Notes: generated by a model not told the origin, from the sequence alone. DNA of 64,000 bases from Sorangium sp051521495 (GCF_051521495.1 NZ_CP150355.1:4960001-5024000), one strand, 5' to 3'. Numbered from the stretch's first letter, positions 43,570 to 52,547 are shown. Numbers and translations: made by a program.

Positions 43570-44619
43570 GTGGCGCGTCGTGGCAGGACCGCTCTGATCG
43601 TGGCAATGGCGCTCGGCGCGGCGCTCGGCGTCGGGCGGCTCGTCTCGGGGGAGCGGGCCCGGCCGGCGGCGCCCTCCGCCCGGTCGAACGGGCCCACGCG
43701 CTCCGATACGAAGGGAATGTTGCCCGCGCTGTCGGTGGCGCCGTCCCCCGCGCACCTCCGGCAGGCGCTGTCGGTGTCGCGGCCTCCTGCGCCGCCGCCG
43801 CGCTCGCCGGCGATCCCCGCGCCGCCCTCGCTCCGCGGCACCGACGTCGACGGCGCGGTGATCGTCGACGAGCGCGGCGATCTGGTCGTCGGCCCGGAGC
43901 TGCTCGGGCTGTTCGACTACTTCCTCAGCGCGGCTGGCGAGGAGCCGGCGGCGGCGATCCGGGCCCGCGTCGTCGCGGCGATCCGGGAGCGGGCGGCGGG
44001 GCCCGCGGCGGACCAGGCGATCGCGCTGTTCGACCGGTACCTCGGCTACCGCGAGGCGGCCGGCGCGGCGCGCGCCGCGGAGGAGGCCGATCCTGCGGCG
44101 CGCCTCGCGGCGCTGCGCGAGATCCGGCGCGCGTGGTTCGGCGAAGAGGCCGCGGCGCGGCTGTTCGGCGACGAGGAACGGGAGATCGAGGCGGCGATCG
44201 ACGAATCCCGCGTCCTCGCGGACGCGACCCTCTCGCCGGAGGAGCGCGCCGCGCGCATCGCGGACGTCGAGGCGGCGCTGCCGGAGGCCGTGCGCGAGGC
44301 GCGGGAGGCGGCGACGCGCCCGCTCGCGCAGCAGGCCGCGGAGCAGGCGCTCCGGGACGCGGGCGCCTCGGACGAGGCGCTGCACGCCTACCGGGTCGCC
44401 ACCGTGGGCCCCGAGGCCGCGGATCGGCTCGCGGAGCTCGATCGGCAGCGGGCGGCCTGGCAGCAGCGCCTCGACGCGTTCGCCGGCGAGCGCGCGTCGA
44501 TCGAGGCGACGGTGGCCGATCCGGACGGGCGGCGCGTCGCCGAGGAGGCGCTGCTCGCGCGCTCGTTCACGTCCGAGGAGCGGCTGCGCGTGCGGGCGAT
44601 CCTGGACCTCGCGCGGTGA
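43570..44619 (+). CDS. lif: Lipase-specific foldase (Lif)
   Basis: 349 residues from GTG 43570, 17 bases after the lipase stop. Layout fits Lif: one N-terminal membrane anchor (ALIVAMALGAALGVGRLV, residues ~9-26), a variable Pro/Ala-rich linker, then an all-helical domain. The family motif R-x-x-F-D-Y-x-L-S-A-x-G-E appears as LGLFDYFLSAAGEE (the leading Arg is not obvious). Further helices such as EQALRDAGASDEALHAYR and a C-terminal SFTSEERLRVRAIL match the foldase fold. It folds the lipase in the periplasm before export by type II secretion. The lipase-foldase pair is best known from gamma- and betaproteobacteria. Confidence 0.9.
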   Translation: MARRGRTALIVAMALGAALGVGRLVSGERARPAAPSARSNGPTRSDTKGMLPALSVAPSPAHLRQALSVSRPPAPPPRSPAIPAPPSLRGTDVDGAVIVDERGDLVVGPELLGLFDYFLSAAGEEPAAAIRARVVAAIRERAAGPAADQAIALFDRYLGYREAAGAARAAEEADPAARLAALREIRRAWFGEEAAARLFGDEEREIEAAIDESRVLADATLSPEERAARIADVEAALPEAVREAREAATRPLAQQAAEQALRDAGASDEALHAYRVATVGPEAADRLAELDRQRAAWQQRLDAFAGERASIEATVADPDGRRVAEEALLARSFTSEERLRVRAILDLAR

Positions 44620-44628
44620 CGGGCGCGG

Positions 44629-45342
44629 CTACATCGATCCGTTGATCGACAGCCCGATCCCGCCGGGGGTGACGAGCGGGGCCGCGCCCACCTGGAGCAC
44701 CTGGCCGCGCTGCAGCGGGACGCGCACATGCGGCGGCGTGGCGAGGCCGCCGAGCAGCATCCCCAGACCGACGGCTTGCCCGGCGCCGAGGAGGGAGAGG
44801 CCGACCGCGCCGGCCGCCGACGGCCGCCCCGTGCCGATGTGGATCCACGGGCCCGCGAGGGGGATCAGCAGCGAGGCGGGGTTGGCCGAGGTCCGCTCGC
44901 GGCGCCGGAGGAGGAAGCAGGCGCCCTGGGAGCACTGCGGCAACAGCCGGATCTGCACCTCCGGCTGCGCGCGGGAGAGGGCGGCGCCGCGGATCGCCGA
45001 CGCCGCCCAGAAGCCGCCCAGGGTCGACGCCCCCGCGATGATCAAGCGCGCCCTCCGCGGGTTCGTGACGTAGGTGGCGGTCGCGGCGCGCTGCGGGGCG
45101 ATCGGGGCCCGCTGCGTGGTGGTCACGGCCTGCTGCGTCCGGAGGCGACGCTGGGTCGAGGCCTGATGCGAGGTGGCCTGATGCGAGGTGGCCTGATGCG
45201 AGGTGGCCTGAGCCGCGTCACCGGCGGAAGCGCTGGAGATGCCGAGACATAGGCCTATGCCGAGAAGCCCGGCGAGCCCCTGGACGACGCCTCTTCCCGA
45301 TGCTGACCTACGGCTGTTTCTCGCTGTCTTCGAAGTCCACAT
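44629..45342 (-). CDS. Exported protein of unknown function with ATSHQ repeats
   Basis: 237 residues from ATG 45342. Signal peptide with cleavage after SSASA (residue ~40). Residues 46-60 are three ATSHQ units, followed by Gln/Thr/Arg-rich sequence to ~95. The rest has two hydrophobic stretches (RLIIAGASTLGGFWAASAI and AAGAVGLSLLGAGQAVGLGM) and a conserved-looking PEVQIRLLPQCSQGACFLLRRRERTSANPA in pieces, ending LVTPGGIGLSINGSM. This resembles other myxobacterial exported proteins with a hydrophobic hairpin but I cannot assign a function. Convergent with the foldase gene (nine-base gap). Confidence 0.65.
   Translation of the reverse strand: MWTSKTARNSRRSASGRGVVQGLAGLLGIGLCLGISSASAGDAAQATSHQATSHQATSHQASTQRRLRTQQAVTTTQRAPIAPQRAATATYVTNPRRARLIIAGASTLGGFWAASAIRGAALSRAQPEVQIRLLPQCSQGACFLLRRRERTSANPASLLIPLAGPWIHIGTGRPSAAGAVGLSLLGAGQAVGLGMLLGGLATPPHVRVPLQRGQVLQVGAAPLVTPGGIGLSINGSM
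45163..45207 (-). repeat. 15-bp tandem repeat, three units
   Basis: Three identical GAGGTGGCCTGATGC-type units in frame encode ATSHQ repeats of the exported protein; a degenerate fourth precedes them. Confidence 0.85.
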
Positions 45343-45712
45343 GCGCCCCTCCCGGTGCCATCGACCGCACCTGCGCAGGGGAGAGCAAGCCTCGGGCCTC
45401 CTGTGGGAGGCGCCTTTCGCCCCCGTCGCTCGAGCGCCCCGGCTCCGGGCGATCCATGTGCAGAGAGCACAGAGGGCAAGGACAGCACAGCCATCCTCCG
45501 GGATCCCCTCCGAGTCCTCAGCGCCCCTGTGATTCCGCTTCCTGGAGAAGAGGTGCCGAGTCCCGCGTCCCGGGAAGCCCTCGCAGACGTGGAGCGCTGG
45601 CGCCGCGAAACCGCGCGATCCGACGCGCTCTCCGTATCTCCGTATCTCCGTCTCCTGTCTCTCCGTCTCCCGTCTCTCCGGGCTTCCTCTCCGGGCCTCG
45701 TGTGGGCGGCGC
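45343..45712. other. Intergenic region with pyrimidine-rich repeat
   Basis: 370 bases between two minus-strand genes, no gene seen. At 45627-45683 there is a run of TCTCCG(T) words (TCTCCGTATCTCCGTATC and onward), i.e. a GGAGA/ACGGAGA repeat on the other strand, similar in style to the 8-bp repeat at 23364. Confidence 0.6.
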
Positions 45713-46207
45713 TCACCGGAGGATCAGGCACGTCGTGGTGGCGTGGGCGTACAGGGTGCCGTCCCCGTCGCGCAGCATCCCGTCGGCGGTGGCGTGGCGC
45801 TTGCCGAGGTGGACGACCCGCCCCTCGGCGAAGAGCTCGGGCCCGCCGGCGCGCGGGGCCTTCACGAAGCTGACCTGGAGCGAGACGGTCGTGTAACCGA
45901 CCCCCGCCTCCAGGGACGCATGCACGGCGCAGGCCATCGCGGAGTCGAGCATCGTGCTCAGGTATCCGCCGTGGATCATCGCGATCGGATTCTGGTGCTG
46001 CTCGCCGGGAGTTCCGGCGATGACGACCCGGCCGACCTCCACCGCCGCGACCCGGAGCCCGAGCAGGTGCGCGATGGGCGCCATCGGCAGCTCGCCGTTC
46101 ATCATGGCCGTGAGGTAGGCGAGGCCGGACATCGATCTCACCCTCTCCACGGCGGGCGCAGGATCTTGCCATGTCACCACCAGCTGTCGTTCGTGATGCG
46201 TCGTCAT
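45713..46207 (-). CDS. PaaI-family hotdog thioesterase
   Basis: 164 residues from ATG 46207. Single hotdog domain with the PaaI-type signature NPIAMIHGGYLSTMLDSAMACAV in pieces (I-H-G-G-x-L-S-T-M-L-D), then YTTVSLQVSFVKAPRAG and HATADGMLRDGDGTLYAHAT. The HGG..D arrangement marks acyl-CoA thioesterases acting on aromatic or short-chain CoA esters. Normal length. It may share direction with the desaturase/hydrolase pair upstream and act on the same lipid pool, although the 66-base gap leaves room for its own promoter. Confidence 0.9.
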   Translation of the reverse strand: MTTHHERQLVVTWQDPAPAVERVRSMSGLAYLTAMMNGELPMAPIAHLLGLRVAAVEVGRVVIAGTPGEQHQNPIAMIHGGYLSTMLDSAMACAVHASLEAGVGYTTVSLQVSFVKAPRAGGPELFAEGRVVHLGKRHATADGMLRDGDGTLYAHATTTCLILR

Positions 46208-46273
46208 GATTCCTTCTCTCCCTGTTGCTGATCTCGACGTCTGCGCGTGCCCGCGATCGAGGCGCCTCGGAGC

Positions 46274-47611
46274 CTATCCGTGCACGGAAGCGAGCTCAAG
46301 GTCGCCGCCGCTCCGCCGTCCCGCTCCGGCGCGGCGCGCGCTGGCGGGGGCGATCGCGACGCGCGCGGCCTGCACCTCCTCGTCGCTGATCACCGCGCGG
46401 ACCATCTCGGCGATCCGCCGCCAGACCGAGTCCCTGCGGTACGGCAACCCGACCTCTCGGCAGAGCGCCTCGACCTCCCTCGCGACCTCGGGGTAGCGCC
46501 GGAGCGGCAGGTCCGGCCAGAGGTGATGCTCGATCTGATAACCCATGTAGCCGTGCATGAAGTCGGCGGCGCTGCCGGGGCTCTCGTAGTTCACCGAGCC
46601 GACGATCTGACGGACGTAGTACTCCTCACGGCTGCGCGCGGCGCCCTCGAAGATGGGGATATCCAGGCCGGTGTGGGTCGGCGCGATCACCGCGAAGCTG
46701 TGCAGGTTCGACAGGAGCTCCGCGACCAGGCTGTTGACGAGCACGCCGATCGCCGCCCCGCGGCCGAACGGCAGGAACGCGAGCGGCAGGAGGACGAAGT
46801 GCACGAGGGCATACGGCAGGTACGAGCGGAGCAGCATCTCGCGGTCGAGCAGGACGCTGGGCGACCAGGTCGCGCGCTCGCGCCCCTCCGGCGCGGCCTC
46901 GGCCGCGCGCTCGTGCCGCCTGCGGAGGGCGCTCCGCGTGGCCGGGCCATAGTAGATCCACTTCCACGTGCACGCGGTCAGGAGCAGCGCCAGCGCGCGG
47001 ACGACCTTCGGCTTGCTCTTCAGCCAGGCCATGTTGACGGCGACGCGATCGGGATCCCGCTCGTCGCCGGTGTAGCAGTGATGAGAGACGTTGTGCTGCG
47101 CCTGCCACGCGTCGGCGTCCAGCCAGTCGAACCAGTCCCACAGGCTGCGCCTGCCGCGGGCGAACGTGCGGCTGTTCCAGGCCGGATCGCCGCCGGCGAG
47201 GCCGTCATACGCCTTGTGGAGGACCGGGTGCGCGACGACGACCCACCTGGCGAACCGGCCGAGGCCGATGAGGACCATCGATATCGGGTTGGGCCCGAGC
47301 GCCGAGAGCGCGTACCCGACGGCGGAGAACACGCGGCCCAGGAGCGACAGGCGCTTGATATGACGGAGATCCTCCGCGCCCGTCCGGGCCGTGACGCGGG
47401 CGCGGATCGCCTTGATCCCCGCCGTCAGCCGCCGCGCGCCGTCGGCCGAGAGCGCGGCGGTGCGAGGGGCCCCGTCGGTCGCCGCGGGCGCGGCGCGGGG
47501 AAACGCGTCATCGGTCTTCATCGTCGTCTCTCTCATCTCTGTGATCTCCGTCATCTGCGTTTCCAGCGAAGCGACGCGCGTCATGGCCGTGGCGAGGATC
47601 CGGGCGCTCAT
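46274..47611 (-). CDS. Membrane fatty-acid desaturase
   Basis: 445 residues if translation starts at ATG 47611, which overlaps the stop of the upstream hydrolase (ATGA). ATG 47521 is an alternative with GAGAG in front. Histidine boxes for the di-iron site: HPVLHKAYDG (~H-x-x-x-H), QHNVSHHCYTGDERDP (H-x-x-H-H), and YQIEHHLWPDLPLRRY (H-H). Hydrophobic stretches for membrane spans lie near PISMVLIGLGRF, ALALLLTACTWKW and ALVHFVLLPLAFLPFG. This is the DesA/linoleoyl-CoA type; it inserts a double bond into acyl-lipid or acyl-CoA chains, which suits cold adaptation or signalling lipids of myxobacteria. Coupled with an alpha/beta hydrolase. Confidence 0.92.
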   Translation of the reverse strand: MSARILATAMTRVASLETQMTEITEMRETTMKTDDAFPRAAPAATDGAPRTAALSADGARRLTAGIKAIRARVTARTGAEDLRHIKRLSLLGRVFSAVGYALSALGPNPISMVLIGLGRFARWVVVAHPVLHKAYDGLAGGDPAWNSRTFARGRRSLWDWFDWLDADAWQAQHNVSHHCYTGDERDPDRVAVNMAWLKSKPKVVRALALLLTACTWKWIYYGPATRSALRRRHERAAEAAPEGRERATWSPSVLLDREMLLRSYLPYALVHFVLLPLAFLPFGRGAAIGVLVNSLVAELLSNLHSFAVIAPTHTGLDIPIFEGAARSREEYYVRQIVGSVNYESPGSAADFMHGYMGYQIEHHLWPDLPLRRYPEVAREVEALCREVGLPYRRDSVWRRIAEMVRAVISDEEVQAARVAIAPASARRAGAGRRSGGDLELASVHG

Positions 47612-48669
47612 GACGCGCCCCCGGGGGCCCGGTGGCGGCGCAGCCAGGCGGCGATCTGCTCGTACGGGGTCCGAGGCACGATCGGATCGAGGCCGAGATC
47701 GAGCCTGCGGGGGAGCGCGATATGGCCGCCGCCGTCCATCCAGACGACGCGGGCGGGCGACGAGAGCCCCCCGTGCGCTTCCAGGCCGGCGAGGGTCGCC
47801 GGGGGCACCATCGGATCCTGGCGCGAGTACAGGAGCAGCGCCGGCGTGACCAGCGAGCCAAGGATCCTCCCGGCGCCCTGTGCCTCGTAGTACGCCGTGG
47901 GATCGCGGAAGCCGAAGCGGCGGACCACCGTCAGGCGGTCCCATTCGCGCAGCGTCGCCGCCTGATCCACGACCGACGGCGGGACCGGCATCGGCCGCGA
48001 CCGCGCTACCTCCCTGTACATCCGCTTCAGCCCCGCGAGGACGTGGCGCCGGTACACCACGCTCTCCGGGCGATCCATGTGGCTCACGGCGCGATCGAGG
48101 TAGAGGGGCGAGCAGATCGAGGCCACGGCCGCGAGCCGCGGGTGCCCCGCCGCGGCGAGGCGGAGCGCCACGTGTCCGCCCATCGAGAAGCCGACGACGA
48201 AGATCCGCTCGTACCTCGCAACAATGGGATCGCCGCTCATCACGGCCGCGATGTCCTCCCAGAGCCCCGCGTGGTGGAGGTCCTCCGGGTCGCGGGACGA
48301 GCCGCGCTGGCCGAGGCGGAGCACCGACAGCCCCTGCGCGCGCAGGGCGGCCGTGGCCGGGCGCTGGTAGGCCGAGCGCACGTCCCCGCCCATGCCGTGC
48401 AGCAGGACGACGAGATCGCGGCTGCCCGGGGACGGGAAGTACAGGCCGGTCAGCGTCGCCGCGCCGTACGGCGCGCCAGGCACGCGGAACCTCCAGGGGA
48501 CCGCGGACGGGAGCTCCGGGGCGAGGCCGCTCGTCACGAAGCCCGCGATGGTCGCGATGTGGCCGCGCACGAGGCGCACGGGAGACGCGCGCTCGCCGGA
48601 CCGCGCCGCGGCCGGGGGCTCGGGGCGCTGCATCGATGGCGCGCGGTGAAGGGCGTTCTGCTCGATCAT
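47608..48669 (-). CDS. Alpha/beta-hydrolase (esterase, YheT-like)
   Basis: 353 residues from ATG 48669, preceded by GGAGAGGA (minus strand), which fixes the start against longer frames. Core motifs: VVLLHGMGGDVRSAY (oxyanion HGMGG), LRLGQRGSS, nucleophile elbow FVVGFSMGGHVAL (G-x-S-x-G-G), a strand with LLYSRQDPMVP (acid Asp) and MDGGGHIALP (His). This is the layout of YheT/EMB8-like esterases that act on medium-chain or lipid esters. Its stop overlaps the start of the desaturase gene by four bases, so they are translationally coupled, and a role in releasing or recycling acyl chains is a fair inference. Confidence 0.9.
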   Translation of the reverse strand: MIEQNALHRAPSMQRPEPPAAARSGERASPVRLVRGHIATIAGFVTSGLAPELPSAVPWRFRVPGAPYGAATLTGLYFPSPGSRDLVVLLHGMGGDVRSAYQRPATAALRAQGLSVLRLGQRGSSRDPEDLHHAGLWEDIAAVMSGDPIVARYERIFVVGFSMGGHVALRLAAAGHPRLAAVASICSPLYLDRAVSHMDRPESVVYRRHVLAGLKRMYREVARSRPMPVPPSVVDQAATLREWDRLTVVRRFGFRDPTAYYEAQGAGRILGSLVTPALLLYSRQDPMVPPATLAGLEAHGGLSSPARVVWMDGGGHIALPRRLDLGLDPIVPRTPYEQIAAWLRRHRAPGGAS

Positions 48670-49245
48670 GGGTCCTCTCCCTCTTCCTCTCCAGTTCGCC
48701 GCCGCGAGGCGCGCCGTCCGGCTCGATCTCCGGGTCATCGGGTGTTCGCCGAGGAGCCGAGCCCGCGCGACAGCCGGCCACGCCTTCCACGGTCGGCACG
48801 GAGTGGGTGCGGTGGCGAGAGGCGCCATTGCAGCAAGGATGCCAGTCGCCAGCGGACCTCGGTCTCGCGGGGCTGCCGCCCAGGGCCCCGGCGCGGGCGC
48901 GCCTCGCGTCATCGGGTTTCGGCGAGCCGAGGCCCCATCGGCGCGGACATCCGCCTGATCCATCGAGCGGCGCGCGGCGCTGCCGGCCGCCCGCGCAGCC
49001 AGCCCGGGTAAAGGGGGCAGCCTCCAGGTGGAGGTCCCAGCCTCCAGGGGACAAGCGCCCCCGCGCGCGGCGTGAGGGCTCACGACGCCGAACAGCGGCT
49101 TCCGGCGGGCGGCGCCGCGCCGGAGCCGGCTGGCACCGAGGTTGCCATGCACGACCGGGCAGAGACGACGGAATCACGGCCGCGCTGCTCGCCGGCCGCG
49201 CCCGCGTCCATTGCAGACGACACGTCTGCGCGAAGGAGCATACCC
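48670..49245. other. Divergent intergenic region of the lipid cluster
   Basis: 576 bases between the hydrolase (minus) and the His-box hydroxylase (plus). No gene seen: open frames here have no homology-like features. It presumably carries both promoters; I see no clear -35/-10 pair. The hydroxylase ribosome site AAGGAG is at 49233-49238. Confidence 0.45.
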
Positions 49246-49947
49246 ATGAATCCCGTGGCCATGACTACAGGGGCTGTCCAGATCGTGGCGGGCGTCGCGC
49301 TCGGCTATTTCACCGTCTCCATGGCGGAGTCGTTTCTCCACCGGAACGCGCTGCACGCGAGCCTCGCGGTCCGCCGCGCGGCGAAGCGGCTCGGCCTCGC
49401 GGGCCGCCCCCTCTTGCGCGCGTATACGAGTCACACGGTCGTGCATCACGGCAAGACCTACCGTGCGAGCCATGTGCGGCAGTTCCAGAGCCGTGAGGAG
49501 CAGGAGCGGCTGGATCGCTGGATCGTCGAGACCCAGGGCGACCGGCGGATGATCCGCGAGCACTACGGCGTCTCGCTGGCCGGCCTCGGGATCCTCGCGT
49601 TCGCCGCGCCGGTCCTGCCGTTCTTCGCGCTCTACGCGTTGTTCCTCCCGGCACCGGCGCTGCTCGGCGCCCTGCTACCGCTCGTGATCTACCCGCTCTC
49701 GTCGCTGGTCCTGCACCCGTACCTGCACATGCCGCGGGCCGAGGCCATGGCCCGCGCGTCGCGGCCGATGCGGTGGCTGCTCGACTCGCATTACGTGCGC
49801 TTCATCTCCCGGCATCACTACCTGCACCACCGGTACATGCACTGCAATTACAACCTCCTCTGGCTCGGCGACCTGCTCCTCGGGCGGCACCGCCGGCCGA
49901 GCGACGACGATCTCGCCGAGATGCGCGGCCAGGGGATGATCTGCTGA
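49246..49947 (+). CDS. Fatty-acid hydroxylase/sterol-desaturase-type membrane protein
   Basis: 233 residues from ATG 49246 (AAGGAG seven bases upstream). Histidine-rich motifs for a di-iron centre: ESFLHRNALH, HTVVHHGKTY, LHPYLHMP and RHHYLHHRYMHCNYN, together with four hydrophobic stretches (VAGVALGYFTVSM; LAFAAPVLPFFALYALFLP; ALLGALLPLVIYPLSSLVL). The pattern H-x(3-4)-H ... H-x-x-H-H belongs to the fatty-acid hydroxylase superfamily, which oxidises acyl chains, carotenoids or sterols. Divergent from the hydrolase-desaturase pair, so the three genes probably remodel the same lipids. Confidence 0.88.
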   Translation: MNPVAMTTGAVQIVAGVALGYFTVSMAESFLHRNALHASLAVRRAAKRLGLAGRPLLRAYTSHTVVHHGKTYRASHVRQFQSREEQERLDRWIVETQGDRRMIREHYGVSLAGLGILAFAAPVLPFFALYALFLPAPALLGALLPLVIYPLSSLVLHPYLHMPRAEAMARASRPMRWLLDSHYVRFISRHHYLHHRYMHCNYNLLWLGDLLLGRHRRPSDDDLAEMRGQGMIC

Positions 49948-50337
49948 TTCCGCGGGTCAGAGCTCCTGCCAGGATCCCTGAGACGATGCAGCGGGTTCGG
50001 ATGAAATCTCAATAGGTAGCGGGGCGGTGGCGAGAGCTGGAACAGCGGCAGGGTGGCGTCGAGGCGGGCGTGGAGGGCGCGAGCGGCGGCGAGCTGGTCG
50101 GTCGCGAGGAGCCCGCGGAGCTTCAGCCTGCGGCGCACCTGGCGCCCCTCCGCGCGATGAAGGCGGACGGACCTGCCCTGGGTCGACAGAACCTTCGTTA
50201 GGCGATCCGGTACTCCTGGAAAAACGACGCTATATCGACAGCTTATCCATGCATCTGAGGCGGCCCCGCGAGCGCCGCCCGTTGCGCGGGGATGGGAACG
50301 GCGCGATGCTCGCGATCCCTAGAGCGAGGGCGCAACC
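49948..50337. other. Intergenic region with a possible gene remnant
   Basis: 390 bases. On the minus strand a frame of about 70 codons (near 50210 down to 50010) reads RLTKVLSTQGRSVRLHRAEG and RQVRRRLKLRGLLATDQLAA, then ARALHARLDATLPLFQL. It looks more protein-like than random but has no good start, ribosome site or recognisable domain. It may be a relic or chance. Confidence 0.35.
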
Positions 50338-50946
50338 ATGAGCCTCTCCACCGTGCTCCGCGTCCTCGGCCGCACAGACGGCGAGGTCCACAGCGTGTTC
50401 CGCGCCGGGTCGCGCGTGTACGGCACCGCGTCCGCGGCGTCCGACGAGGATTTCGTCGCCGTCCTCGCGCGGCGCGACGCGCGGCAGGACCTCGCCTTTG
50501 CGCCGGGCGTCAACGTCGTCGTCCACGGCCTCGACACCTTCCGCGACGCCATCGCCGAGCACAGCGTCTTCGCGCTCGAGTGCCTGTTCCTCCCGCCCGA
50601 GCACCGGCTCAAGGAGGCCAAGCCGCCCTTCCCGTTCAAGCTCGACAGGAAGAGGCTCGCCGCCTCGGCCGCGAGCCGCTCCGCGTCCGACTTCAAGAAG
50701 GCCGGCGCCCGCTTCGACGAGGAGCCGGAAGCCTCGAAGAAGAAGCTCTTCCACGCCCTCCGGGTGCCGCTCTTCGCCGTGCAGATCGCCGAGACCGGCG
50801 CCCTCCACGACTACGGCGCCGCGAACCCGTACTGGCGCGAGATCCTCGCGGACGAGCGCCTCGAGTGGGAGGAGTACCGCGAGGCCTACGGGCCGATCCG
50901 CGCGCGCCTCTGCGAGCGGCTCGCGGCGCTGGCCTCACGGCGGTGA
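50338..50946 (+). CDS. Nucleotidyltransferase-fold protein
   Basis: 202 residues. The N-terminal third shows the Pol-beta nucleotidyltransferase signature HSVFRAGSRVYGTASAASDE, then DFVAVL (G-S-R-x-Y-G-T ... S-D-x-D-like, here SDEDF), followed by VVVHGLDTFRDAI. The C-terminal half is helical and Lys/Glu-rich (LFHALRVPLFAVQIAETGAL). It resembles stand-alone transferases that modify RNA, nucleotides or proteins, including MNT-type antitoxin relatives; no HEPN partner is next to it. The substrate is unknown. The metal-binding acidic pair is only partly conserved, so activity is not certain. Confidence 0.75.
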   Translation: MSLSTVLRVLGRTDGEVHSVFRAGSRVYGTASAASDEDFVAVLARRDARQDLAFAPGVNVVVHGLDTFRDAIAEHSVFALECLFLPPEHRLKEAKPPFPFKLDRKRLAASAASRSASDFKKAGARFDEEPEASKKKLFHALRVPLFAVQIAETGALHDYGAANPYWREILADERLEWEEYREAYGPIRARLCERLAALASRR

Positions 50947-51191
50947 CTCCTTTCTCGGATTGTTCGTGCATTGCTATCACGGTCGCCTGCTTATCGGTCG
51001 GGCGGCCGTGATCGCGGAAGCTGCAAGGGTGAGAGTTTGGGGTGCTCATGATCTACTGGCCTCTCGCGCTCGCTGCATTTCGATGGGCAGAAAGCCATAA
51101 GCGTACCGAGTGCGTAGGCGCGCGCGGCCGGTCCTACCTGGTTGGCTCATAAAAGCTTGACACCCTCGAGACATTCGCGCTTCCTTAGCTC

Positions 51192-52271
51192 ATGCGGGAA
51201 GATGCGCTTCGTTTTGCCCGGACGAGCTATCGGGATGAACGGCCGTCGCGCGCCGTGCAGGCGCCCGGGGCGGGGGTTGCGCGGACCCAGCTCGTGCGCA
51301 CCCGCGACGTCGGCGAGGCCCGGGAGGTCTTCAGCCGCGTTTACGCGGAGGCGACCCTCGAGCCCAGGCGCGACACACCTTTCGGCTGTGCGCTGGAGGT
51401 CGTCTCCTTCGGCGCGACCCGTGTCGTGATGGGCGACTGGACCGGCGGAGGGCAGGCCTCCCTGCCGGACATCGGGAAGCACTACATCCTGTCTCTCTCG
51501 GCCGGAGGGGAGAGCGCCGGTCACCACGCGGGCGAGACCTTCCGCGTCGTGCCGGACCGGCGAGGCGCGCTATTCTCACCAGGGCGATCTTGCGTTCTCG
51601 ATATCGACGCGGAGTTTCACGGGCGAACCCTCGTGATCGATCGCGGAGCGCTCGACGCCCATTTCACCGCGCTCACGGGCGCTGCGCTGCGCGGCCCGAT
51701 CTGCTTCGATGTGGCGCTCGACCTCGAGAACGGATCGGGCCGCACGATACACGAGATCGCGCAGCTCTTCCGCCGCCAGATCGAGCAGGCATGGGCCTCG
51801 CCGATGCTGCTCACGGCGCTGCGCGGCGCGCTCTTCACGAGTCTCCTGGTACACACCCGGCACAGCCAGTCGGCGATCCTCGATGCGCCACAGCCGCGCG
51901 TGGCCCCGGCGTGCGTCCGCAAGGCGGAAGAATACATGGCCGCGCACGCCGCGGAGCCCATCACCCTGGCCGACATCGTCACCGCGGCGGGCGTGCCGGA
52001 GCGGTCCCTGCGGGCAGCGTTCGTGGCGTGCCGGGGAATGCCCCCGATGGATTTCCTGCGTCGGCGCCGGTTCGAGCTCGCGCGCCGCCACCTGGCCGAG
52101 CCCTCGGCCGATGCGTCGGTCGCGGGCGTCGTGGCCGCGCTCGGGCTCGGTCACCCGGGGCGGTTCAGCGTTGAATACAAGCGCCGGTTCGGCGAGAGCC
52201 CCTCCGAGACGCTGTCCGCGGGGCGCGCGGCCGCGGGCCTTCCGCGCCTCCAGCCGCGACGCCGGCCGTGA
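51192..52271 (+). CDS. AraC-family transcriptional regulator
   Basis: 359 residues. Residues ~35-215 look like the AraC_binding_2-type sensing domain (TQLVRTRDVGEAREVFSRVY, VVMGDWTGGGQASLPDIGKH, YILSLSAGGE). The C-terminal ~100 residues are a double helix-turn-helix (EPITLADIVTAAGVPERSLR, then RRRRFELARRHLAEPSADAS, then LGLGHPGRFSVEYKRRFGES), ending PSETL. It lies 276 bases upstream of the arylsulfatase in the same direction and is the obvious candidate to regulate it (inference). Effector unknown; relatives respond to aromatic compounds. Confidence 0.93.
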   Translation: MREDALRFARTSYRDERPSRAVQAPGAGVARTQLVRTRDVGEAREVFSRVYAEATLEPRRDTPFGCALEVVSFGATRVVMGDWTGGGQASLPDIGKHYILSLSAGGESAGHHAGETFRVVPDRRGALFSPGRSCVLDIDAEFHGRTLVIDRGALDAHFTALTGAALRGPICFDVALDLENGSGRTIHEIAQLFRRQIEQAWASPMLLTALRGALFTSLLVHTRHSQSAILDAPQPRVAPACVRKAEEYMAAHAAEPITLADIVTAAGVPERSLRAAFVACRGMPPMDFLRRRRFELARRHLAEPSADASVAGVVAALGLGHPGRFSVEYKRRFGESPSETLSAGRAAAGLPRLQPRRRP

Positions 52272-52547
52272 ACGTTCACGAGCACTGGCACCTAGGAGCA
52301 ACAACATCGCGCGGAGAGCAACCCGCGAGAGCTAGCGTCGGGCAGGTCGGCGTCGTCGTTTTGCTGGGTCACGGCGACATTTCGTCGCCAGGGGCATCGC
52401 GACCATTCGCCTGTCCAGAAACGGCAGCGAGCTGTCCACGAACGGCAAGATAAGCACGCGGATACATCCTTCGCGGTTGAGAATCCGCCTGAAGCGATGG
52501 AGGGTGACGGCGGATGGACGCTCCGCCATCCAAGACAGGAGTCACCA

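Noticed and set aside
46274..49177. Single 967-codon frame joining the desaturase with upstream DNA
   Set aside because: The upstream part is a different frame of the alpha/beta-hydrolase gene; the real genes are separate and overlap by four bases.
51157..51190. TTGACA upstream of the AraC gene as a promoter
   Set aside because: No acceptable -10 box at 16-19 bases; the start codon at 51192 would leave no room for a leader.
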